From NCBI GenBank assembly GCA_013433145.1, contig JACCHR010000047.1, positions 18,671 through 82,670 of the forward strand: 64,000 nt of DNA. Reading direction: 5' to 3'. Positions 48,849 to 57,680 of the stretch are shown here, in pieces; position 1 is the first letter of the stretch, and every line of letters begins with the position of its first letter. Source of the stretch: Ascaris suum (taxonomy: Eukaryota > Nematoda > Chromadorea > Rhabditida > Ascarididae). The notes beneath the pieces were generated by a model. It had not been told where the DNA came from, made no database searches, and saw only the letters and a list, made by a program, of their open reading frames with translations. Both the position numbers and the translations under genes were made by a program.

Positions 48849-48853
48849 GCTTA
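48849..48853 (+). other. Five-base unit GCTTA (one G lost)
   Basis: Single-G loss, the class that dominates the array further right. Confidence 0.9.
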
Positions 48854-48913
48854 GGCTTAGGCTTAGGCTTAGGCTTAGGCTTAGGCTTAGGCTTAGGCTT
48901 AGGCTTAGGCTTA

Positions 48914-48916
48914 GGA
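48914..48916 (+). other. Three-base unit GGA (CTT lost)
   Basis: Second copy of the TTAGGAGGC break seen at 41927, ten units after the G loss at 48849. Confidence 0.9.
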
Positions 48917-49162
48917 GGCTTAGGCTTAGGCTTAGGCTTAGGCTTAGGCTTAGGCTTAGGCTTAGGCTTAGGCTTAGGCTTAGGCTTAGGCTTAGGCTTA
49001 GGCTTAGGCTTAGGCTTAGGCTTAGGCTTAGGCTTAGGCTTAGGCTTAGGCTTAGGCTTAGGCTTAGGCTTAGGCTTAGGCTTAGGCTTAGGCTTAGGCT
49101 TAGGCTTAGGCTTAGGCTTAGGCTTAGGCTTAGGCTTAGGCTTAGGCTTAGGCTTAGGCTTA

Positions 49163-49165
49163 TTA
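49163..49165 (+). other. Half unit TTA (GGC lost)
   Basis: Second copy of the TTATTAGG break seen at 44881. Confidence 0.9.
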
Positions 49166-51981
49166 GGCTTAGGCTTAGGCTTAGGCTTAGGCTTAGGCTT
49201 AGGCTTAGGCTTAGGCTTAGGCTTAGGCTTAGGCTTAGGCTTAGGCTTAGGCTTAGGCTTAGGCTTAGGCTTAGGCTTAGGCTTAGGCTTAGGCTTAGGC
49301 TTAGGCTTAGGCTTAGGCTTAGGCTTAGGCTTAGGCTTAGGCTTAGGCTTAGGCTTAGGCTTAGGCTTAGGCTTAGGCTTAGGCTTAGGCTTAGGCTTAG
49401 GCTTAGGCTTAGGCTTAGGCTTAGGCTTAGGCTTAGGCTTAGGCTTAGGCTTAGGCTTAGGCTTAGGCTTAGGCTTAGGCTTAGGCTTAGGCTTAGGCTT
49501 AGGCTTAGGCTTAGGCTTAGGCTTAGGCTTAGGGCTTAGGCTTAGGCTTAGGCTTAGGCTTAGGCTTAGGCTTAGGCTTAGGCTTAGGCTTAGGCTTAGG
49601 CTTAGGCTTAGGCTTAGGCTTAGGCTTAGGCTTAGGCTTAGGCTTAGGCTTAGGCTTAGGCTTAGGCTTAGGCTTAGGCTTAGGCTTAGGCTTAGGCTTA
49701 GGCTTAGGCTTAGGCTTAGGCTTAGGCTTAGGCTTAGGCTTAGGCTTAGGCTTAGGCTTAGGCTTAGGCTTAGGCTTAGGCTTAGGCTTAGGCTTAGGCT
49801 TAGGCTTAGGCTTAGGCTTAGGCTTAGGCTTAGGCTTAGGCTTAGGCTTAGGCTTAGGCTTAGGCTTAGGCTTAGGCTTAGGCTTAGGCTTAGGCTTAGG
49901 CTTAGGCTTAGGCTTAGGCTTAGGCTTAGGCTTAGGCTTAGGCTTAGGCTTAGGCTTAGGCTTAGGCTTAGGCTTAGGCTTAGGCTTAGGCTTAGGCTTA
50001 GGCTTAGGCTTAGGCTTAGGCTTAGGCTTAGGCTTAGGCTTAGGCTTAGGCTTAGGCTTAGGCTTAGGCTTAGGCTTAGGCTTAGGCTTAGGCTTAGGCT
50101 TAGGCTTAGGCTTAGGCTTAGGCTTAGGCTTAGGCTTAGGCTTAGGCTTAGGCTTAGGCTTAGGCTTAGGCTTAGGCTTAGGCTTAGGCTTAGGCTTAGG
50201 CTTAGGCTTAGGCTTAGGCTTAGGCTTAGGCTTAGGCTTAGGCTTAGGCTTAGGCTTAGGCTTAGGCTTAGGCTTAGGCTTAGGCTTAGGCTTAGGCTTA
50301 GGCTTAGGCTTAGGCTTAGGCTTAGGCTTAGGCTTAGGCTTAGGCTTAGGCTTAGGCTTAGGCTTAGGCTTAGGCTTAGGCTTAGGCTTAGGCTTAGGCT
50401 TAGGCTTAGGCTTAGGCTTAGGCTTAGGCTTAGGCTTAGGCTTAGGCTTAGGCTTAGGCTTAGGCTTAGGCTTAGGCTTAGGCTTAGGCTTAGGCTTAGG
50501 CTTAGGCTTAGGCTTAGGCTTAGGCTTAGGCTTAGGGCTTAGGCTTAGGCTTAGGCTTAGGCTTAGGCTTAGGCTTAGGCTTAGGCTTAGGCTTAGGCTT
50601 AGGCTTAGGCTTAGGCTTAGGCTTAGGCTTAGGCTTAGGCTTAGGCTTAGGCTTAGGCTTAGGCTTAGGCTTAGGCTTAGGCTTAGGCTTAGGCTTAGGC
50701 TTAGGCTTAGGCTTAGGCTTAGGCTTAGGCTTAGGCTTAGGCTTAGGCTTAGGCTTAGGCTTAGGCTTAGGCTTAGGCTTAGGCTTAGGCTTAGGCTTAG
50801 GCTTAGGCTTAGGCTTAGGCTTAGGCTTAGGCTTAGGCTTAGGCTTAGGGCTTAGGCTTAGGCTTAGGCTTAGGCTTAGGCTTAGGCTTAGGCTTAGGCT
50901 TAGGCTTAGGCTTAGGCTTAGGCTTAGGCTTAGGCTTAGGCTTAGGCTTAGGCTTAGGCTAGGCTTAGGCTTAGGCTTAGGCTTAGGCTTAGGCTTAGGC
51001 TTAGGCTTAGGCTTAGGCTTAGGCTTAGGCTTAGGCTTAGGCTTAGGCTTAGGCTTAGGCTTAGGCTTAGGCTTAGGCTTAGGCTTAGGCTTAGGCTTAG
51101 GCTTAGGCTTAGGCTTAGGCTTAGCTTAGGCTTAGGCTTAGGCTTAGGCTTAGGCTTAGGCTTAGGCTTAGGCTTAGGCTTAGGCTTAGGCTTAGGCTTA
51201 GGCTTAGGCTTAGGCTTAGGCTTAGGCTTAGGCTTAGGCTTAGGCTTAGGCTTAGGCTTAGGCTTAGGCTTAGGCTTAGGCTTAGGCTTAGGCTTAGGCT
51301 TAGGCTTAGGCTTAGGCTTAGGCTTAGGCTTAGGCTTAGGCTTAGGCTTAGGCTTAGGCTTAGGCTTAGGCTTAGGCTTAGGCTTAGGCTTAGGCTTAGG
51401 CTTAGGCTTAGGCTTAGGCTTAGGCTTAGGCTTAGGCTTAGGCTTAGGCTTAGGCTTAGGCTTAGGCTTAGGCTTAGGCTTAGGCTTAGGCTTAGGCTTA
51501 GGCTTAGGCTTAGGCTTAGGCTTAGGCTTAGGCTTAGGCTTAGGCTTAGGCTTAGGCTTAGGCTTAGGCTTAGGCTTAGGCTTAGGCTTAGGCTTAGGCT
51601 TAGGCTTAGGCTTAGGCTTAGGCTTAGGCTTAGGCTTAGGCTTAGGCTTAGGCTTAGGCTTAGGCTTAGGCTTAGGCTTAGGCTTAGGCTTAGGCTTAGG
51701 CTTAGGCTTAGGCTTAGGCTTAGGCTTAGGCTTAGGCTTAGGCTTAGGCTTAGGCTTAGGCTTAGGCTTAGGCTTAGGCTTAGGCTTAGGCTTAGGCTTA
51801 GGCTTAGGCTTAGGCTTAGGCTTAGGCTTAGGCTTAGGCTTAGGCTTAGGCTTAGGCTTAGGCTTAGGCTTAGGCTTAGGCTTAGGCTTAGGCTTAGGCT
51901 TAGGCTTAGGCTTAGGCTTAGGCTTAGGCTTAGGCTTAGGCTTAGGCTTAGGCTTAGGCTTAGGGCTTAGGCTTAGGCTTA

Positions 51982-51989
51982 GGAGCTTA
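51982..51989 (+). other. Compound short units GGA plus GCTTA
   Basis: The sequence reads TTAGGAGCTTA: a CTT loss immediately followed by a G loss. A GGG (51963) lies three units upstream. It is the first place where adjacent units are both altered. Confidence 0.88.
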
Positions 51990-54079
51990 GGCTTAGGCTT
52001 AGGCTTAGGCTTAGGCTTAGGCTTAGGCTTAGGCTTAGGCTTAGGCTTAGGCTTAGGCTTAGGCTTAGGCTTAGGCTTAGGCTTAGGCTTAGGCTTAGGC
52101 TTAGGCTTAGGCTTAGGCTTAGGCTTAGGCTTAGGCTTAGGCTTAGGCTTAGGCTTAGGCTTAGGCTTAGGCTTAGGCTTAGGCTTAGGCTTAGGCTTAG
52201 GCTTAGGCTTAGGCTTAGGCTTAGGCTTAGGCTTAGGCTTAGGCTTAGGCTTAGGCTTAGGCTTAGGCTTAGGCTTAGGCTTAGGCTTAGGCTTAGGCTT
52301 AGGCTTAGGCTTAGGCTTAGGCTTAGGCTTAGGCTTAGGCTTAGGCTTAGGCTTAGGCTTAGGCTTAGGCTTAGGCTTAGGCTTAGGCTTAGGCTTAGGC
52401 TTAGGCTTAGGCTTAGGCTTAGCTTAGGCTTAGGCTTAGGCTTAGGCTTAGGCTTAGGCTTAGGCTTAGGCTTAGGCTTAGGCTTAGGCTTAGGCTTAGG
52501 CTTAGGCTTAGGGCTTAGGCTTAGGCTTAGGCTTAGGCTTAGGCTTAGGCTTAGGCTTAGGCTTAGGCTTAGGCTTAGGCTTAGGCTTAGGCTTAGGCTT
52601 AGGCTTAGGCTTAGGCTTAGGCTTAGGCTTAGGCTTAGGCTTAGGCTTAGGCTTAGGCTTAGCTTAGGCTTAGGCTTAGGCTTAGGCTTAGGCTTAGGCT
52701 TAGGCTTAGGCTTAGGCTTAGGCTTAGGCTTAGGCTTAGGCTTAGGCTTAGGCTTAGGCTTAGGCTTAGGCTTAGGCTTAGGCTTAGGCTTAGGGCTTAG
52801 GCTTAGGCTTAGGCTTAGGCTTAGGCTTAGGCTTAGGCTTAGCTTAGGCTTAGGCTTAGGCTTAGGCTTAGGCTTAGGCTTAGGCTTAGGCTTAGGCTTA
52901 GGCTTAGGCTTAGGCTTAGGCTTAGGCTTAGGCTTAGGCTTAGGCTTAGGCTTAGGCTTAGGCTTAGGCTTAGGCTTAGGCTTAGGCTTAGGCTTAGGCT
53001 TAGGCTTAGGCTTAGGCTTAGGCTTAGGCTTAGGCTTAGGCTTAGGCTTAGGCTTAGGCTTAGGCTTAGGCTTAGGCTTAGGCTTAGGCTTAGGCTTAGG
53101 CTTAGGCTTAGGCTTAGGCTTAGGCTTAGGCTTAGGCTTAGGCTTAGGCTTAGGCTTAGGCTTAGGCTTAGGCTTAGGCTTAGGCTTAGGCTTAGGCTTA
53201 GGCTTAGGCTTAGGCTTAGCTTAGGCTTAGGCTTAGGCTTAGGCTTAGGCTTAGGCTTAGGCTTAGGCTTAGGCTTAGGCTTAGGCTTAGGCTTAGGCTT
53301 AGGCTTAGGCTTAGGCTTAGGCTTAGGCTTAGGCTTAGGCTTAGGCTTAGGCTTAGGCTTAGGCTTAGGCTTAGGCTTAGGCTTAGGCTTAGGCTTAGGC
53401 TTAGGCTTAGGCTTAGGCTTAGGCTTAGGCTTAGGCTTAGGCTTAGGCTTAGGCTTAGGCTTAGGCTTAGGCTTAGGCTTAGGCTTAGGCTTAGGCTTAG
53501 GCTTAGGCTTAGGCTTAGGCTTAGGCTTAGGCTTAGGCTTAGGCTTAGGCTTAGGCTTAGGCTTAGGCTTAGGCTTAGGCTTAGGCTTAGGCTTAGGCTT
53601 AGGCTTAGGCTTAGGCTTAGGCTTAGGCTTAGGCTTAGGCTTAGGCTTAGGCTTAGGCTTAGGCTTAGGCTTAGGCTTAGGCTTAGGCTTAGGCTTAGGC
53701 TTAGGCTTAGGCTTAGGCTTAGGCTTAGGCTTAGGCTTAGGCTTAGGCTTAGGCTTAGGCTTAGGCTTAGGCTTAGGCTTAGGCTTAGGCTTAGGCTTAG
53801 GCTTAGGCTTAGGCTTAGGCTTAGCTTAGGCTTAGGCTTAGGCTTAGCTTAGGCTTAGGCTTAGGCTTAGGCTTAGGCTTAGGCTTAGGCTTAGGCTTAG
53901 GCTTAGGCTTAGGCTTAGGCTTAGGCTTAGGCTTAGGCTTAGGCTTAGGCTTAGGCTTAGGCTTAGGCTTAGGCTTAGGCTTAGGCTTAGGCTTAGGCTT
54001 AGGCTTAGGCTTAGGCTTAGGCTTAGGCTTAGGCTTAGGCTTAGGCTTAGGCTTAGGCTTAGGCTTAGGCTTAGGCTTA

Positions 54080-54085
54080 GGCATA
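54080..54085 (+). other. First substitution in the array (GGCATA)
   Basis: The first T of one unit is A at 54083. It is the first base substitution in the window and creates the first ATG, on the minus strand at 54084-54082. GGCATA then becomes a frequent variant in the last 6 kb. Confidence 0.9.
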
Positions 54086-56156
54086 GGCTTAGGCTTAGGC
54101 TTAGGCTTAGGCTTAGGCTTAGGCTTAGGCTTAGGCTTAGGCTTAGCTTAGGCTTAGGCTTAGGCTTAGGCTTAGGCTTAGGCTTAGGCTTAGGCTTAGG
54201 CTTAGGCTTAGGCTTAGGCTTAGGCTTAGGCTTAGGCTTAGGCTTAGGCTTAGGCTTAGGCTTAGGCTTAGGCTTAGGCTAGGCTTAGCTTAGGCTTAGG
54301 CTTAGGCTTAGGCTTAGCTTAGGCTTAGGCTTAGGCTTAGGCTTAGGCTTAGGCTTAGGTTAGGCTTAGGCTTAGGCTTAGGCTTAGGCTTAGGCTTAGG
54401 CTTAGGCTTAGGCTTAGGCTTAGGCTTAGGCTTAGGCTTAGGCTTAGGCTTAGGCTAGCTTAGGCTTAGGCTTAGGCTTAGGCTTAGGCTTAGGCTTAGG
54501 CTTAGGCTTAGCTTAGGCTTAGGCTTAGGCTTAGGCTTAGGCTTAGGCTTAGGCTTAGGCTTAGGCTTAGGCTTAGGCTTAGGCTTAGGCTTAGGCTTAG
54601 GCTTAGCTTAGGCTTAGGCTTAGGCTTAGGCTTAGGCTTAGGCTTAGGCTTAGGCTTAGGCTTAGGCTAGGCTTAGGCTTAGGCTTAGGCTTAGGCTTAG
54701 GCTTAGGCTTAGGCTTAGGCTTAGGCTTAGGCTTAGGCTTAGGCTTAGGCTTAGGCTTAGGCTTAGGCTTAGGCTTAGGCTTAGGCTTAGGCTTAGGCTT
54801 AGGCTTAGGCTTAGGCTTAGGCTTAGGCTTAGGCTTAGGCTTAGGCTTAGGCTTAGGCTTAGGCTTAGGCTTAGGCTTAGGCTTAGGCTTAGGCTTAGGC
54901 TTAGGCTTAGGCTTAGGCTTAGGCTTAGGCTTAGGCTTAGGCTTAGGCTTAGCTTAGGCTTAGGCTTAGGCTTAGGCTTAGGCTTAGGCTTAGGCTTAGG
55001 CTTAGGCTTAGCTTAGGCTTAGGCTTAGGCTTAGGCTTAGGCTTAGGCTTAGGCTTAGGCTTAGGCTTAGGCTTAGCTTAGGCTTAGGCTTAGGCTTAGG
55101 CTTAGGCTTAGGCTTAGGCTTAGGCTTAGGCTTAGGCTTAGGCTTAGGCTTAGGCTTAGGCTTAGGCTTAGGCTTAGGCTTAGGCTTAGGCTTAGGCTTA
55201 GGCTAGGCTTAGGCTTAGGCTTAGGCTTAGGCTTAGGCTTAGGGCTTAGGCTTAGGCTTAGGCTTAGGCTTAGGCTTAGGCTTAGGCTTAGGCTTAGCTT
55301 AGGCTTAGGCTTAGGCTTAGGCTTAGCTTAGGCTTAGGCTTAGGCTTAGGCTTAGGCTTAGGCTTAGGCTTAGGCTTAGGCTTAGGCTTAGGCTTAGGCT
55401 TAGCTTAGGCTTAGGCTTAGGCTTAGGCTTAGGCTTAGGCTTAGGCTTAGGCTTAGGGCTTAGGCTTAGGCTTAGGCTTAGGCTTAGGCTTAGGCTTAGG
55501 CTTAGGCTTAGGCTTAGGCTTAGGCTTAGGCTTTAGGCTTAGGCTTAGGCTTAGGCTTAGGCTTAGGCTTAGGCTTAGGCTTAGCTTAGGCTTAGGCTTA
55601 GGCTTAGGCTTAGGCTTAGGCTTAGGCTTAGGCTTAGGCTTAGGCTTAGGCTTAGGCTTAGGCTTAGGCTTAGGCTTAGGCTTAGGCTTAGGCTTAGGCT
55701 TAGGCTTAGGCTTAGGCTTAGGCTTAGGCTTAGGCTTAGGCTTAGGCTTAGGCTTAGGCTTAGCTTAGGCTTAGGCTTAGGCTTAGGCTTAGGCTTAGGC
55801 TTAGGCTTAGGCTTAGGCTTAGGCTTAGGCTTAGGCTTAGGCTTAGCTTAGGCTTAGGCTTAGGCTTAGGCTTAGGCTTAGGCTTAGGCTTAGGCTTAGG
55901 CTTAGGCTTAGGCTTAGGCTTAGGCTTAGCTTAGGCTTAGGCTTAGGCTTAGGCTTAGGCTTAGGCTTAGGCTTATAGGCTTAGCTTAGGCTTAGGCTTA
56001 GGCTTAGGCTTAGGCTTAGGCTTAGGCTTAGGCTTAGGCTTAGGCTTAGGCTTAGGCTTAGGCTTAGGCTTAGGCTTAGGCTTAGGCTTAGGCTTAGGCT
56101 TAGGCTTAGGCTTAGGCTTAGGCTTAGGCTTAGGCTTAGGCTTAGGCTTAGGCTTA

Positions 56157-56181
56157 GGGGCTTAGGCTTAGCCTTAGGCTA
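56157..56181 (+). other. Cluster of altered units (GGGG, GCCTTA, GGCTA)
   Basis: A run of four G at 56157-56160, then a unit reading GCCTTA at 56171, then a T loss at 56180. Three changes within 25 bases is unlike the surrounding sequence and resembles the far-right tail. Confidence 0.85.
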
Positions 56182-57152
56182 GGCTTAGGCTTAGGCTTAG
56201 GCTTAGGCTTAGGCTTAGGCTTAGGCTTAGGCTTAGGCTTAGGCTTAGGCTTAGGCTTAGGCTTAGGCTTAGGCTTAGGCTTAGGCTTAGGCTTAGGCTT
56301 AGGCTTAGGCTTAGGCTTAGGCTTAGGCTTAGGCTTAGGCTTAGGCTTAGCTTAGGCTTAGGCTTAGGCTTAGGCTAGGCTTAGGCTTAGGCTTAGGCTT
56401 AGGCTTAGGCTTAGGCTTAGGCTTAGGCTTAGGCTTAGGCTTAGGCTTAGGCTTAGGCTTAGGCTTAGGCTTAGGCTTAGGCTTAGGCTTAGGCTTAGGC
56501 TTAGGCTTAGGCTTAGCTTAGGCTTAGGCTTAGGCTTAGGCTTAGGCTTAGCTTAGGCTTAGGCTTAGGCTTAGGCTTAGGCTTAGGCTTAGGCTTAGGC
56601 TTAGGCTTAGGCTTAGGCTTAGCTTAGGCTTAGGCTTAGGCTTAGGCTTAGGCTTAGGCTTAGGCTTAGGGCTTAGGCTTAGGCTTAGGCTTAGGCTTAG
56701 GCTTAGGCTTAGGCTTAGGCTAGGCTTAGGCTTAGGCTTAGGCTTAGGCTTAGGCTTAGGCTTAGGCTTAGGCTTAGGCTTAGGCTTAGGCTTAGGCTTA
56801 GGCTTAGGCTTAGCTTAGGCTTAGGCTTAGGCTTAGGCTTAGGCTTAGGCTTAGGCTTAGGCTTAGGCTTAGGCTTAGGCTTAGCTTAGGCTTAGGCTTA
56901 GGCTTAGGCTAGGCTTAGGCTTAGGCTTAGGCTTAGCTTAGTCTAGGCTTAGGCTTAGGCTTAGGCTTAGGCTTAGGCTTAGGCTTAGGCTTAGGCTTAG
57001 GCTTAGGCTTAGGCTTAGGCTTAGGCTTAGGCTTAGGCTTAGGCTTAGGCTTAGGCTTAGGCTTAGGCTTAGGAGGCTTAGGCTTAGGCTTAGGCTTAGG
57101 CTTAGGCTTAGGCTTAGGCTTAGGCTTAGGCTTAGGCTTAGGCTTAGGCTTA

Positions 57153-57157
57153 GGCGC
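57153..57157 (+). other. TTAG loss creating the first CpG
   Basis: GGCGCTTA results from loss of TTAG. The CG at 57155-57156 is the first of only three CpG dinucleotides I found in the window; the others are at about 60125 and 62349. Confidence 0.85.
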
Positions 57158-57680
57158 TTAGGCTTAGGCTTAGGCTTAGGCTTAGGCTTAGGCTTAGGCT
57201 TAGGCTTAGGCTTAGGCTTAGGCTTAGGCCTTAGGCTTAGGCTTAGGCTTAGGCTTAGGCTTAGGCTTAGGCTTAGGCTTAGGCTTAGGCTTAGGCTTAG
57301 GCTTAGGCTTAGGCTTAGGCTTAGGCTTAGGCTTAGGCTTAGGCTTAGGCTTAGGCTTAGGCTTAGGCTTAGGCTTAGGCTTAGGCTTAGGCTTAGGCTT
57401 AGGCTTAGGCTTAGGCTTAGGCTTAGGCTTAGCTTAGGCTTAGGCTTAGGCTTAGGCTTAGGCTTAGGCTTAGGCTTAGGCTTAGGCTTAGGCTTAGGCT
57501 TAGGCTTAGGCTTAGGCTTAGCTTAGGCTTAGGCTTAGGCTTAGGCTTAGGCTTAGGCTTAGGCTTAGGCTTAGGCTTAGGCTTAGGCTTAGGCTTAGGC
57601 TTAGGCTTAGGCTTAGGCTTAGGCTTAGGCTTAGGCTTAGCTTAGGCTTAGGCTTAGGCTTAGGCTTAGGCTTAGGCTTA

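Larger units (their letters stand above)
41927..54079 (+). repeat. Transition zone of the array with indel variants only
   Basis: TTAGGC continues in the same orientation with 28 indel events and no substitution. Extra G: 44408, 47051, 48613, 49532, 50535, 50848, 51963, 52511, 52793. Extra T: 45553, 48315, 48659. Lost G: 48849, 51124, 51985, 52422, 52662, 52842, 53219, 53824, 53847. Lost T: 50960. Lost CTT: 41927, 48914, 51982. Lost GC: 44607. Lost GGC: 44881, 49163. Spacing between events shrinks from hundreds of units to a few units toward the right. Up to about 50.9 kb gains dominate; after that single-base losses dominate. Confidence 0.93.
54080..57680 (+). repeat. Array segment rich in single-base losses
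   Basis: TTAGGC continues with about 48 irregularities by eye, roughly one per 12 units. About 27 are loss of one G (for example 54146, 54288, 54317, 54511, 54606, 54952, 55076, 55584, 56350, 56516, 57432, 57521, 57640). About eight are loss of one T (54280, 54456, 54668, 55204, 56180, 56376, 56721, 56910). The rest are a few gains and rare complex changes, including GGGG at 56157 and a lost CTT at 57072. Counts are manual. Confidence 0.88.

Noticed and set aside
52422..52846. Apparent alternation of lost-G and extra-G units as a higher-order repeat
   Set aside because: The intervals (14, 25, 21 and 8 exact units) are irregular and the pattern does not continue, so it is most likely chance.
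53821..54084. 87-codon minus-strand open reading frame coding Pro-Lys repeats and then Leu-Ser repeats
   Set aside because: It is the CCTAAG frame of the telomere repeat. Its ATG comes from the single T-to-A change at 54083, its switch from Pro-Lys to Leu-Ser from the lost G at 53847, and its stop from the lost G at 53824. There is no non-repeat sequence, ribosome-binding or splice context, so it is not a gene.
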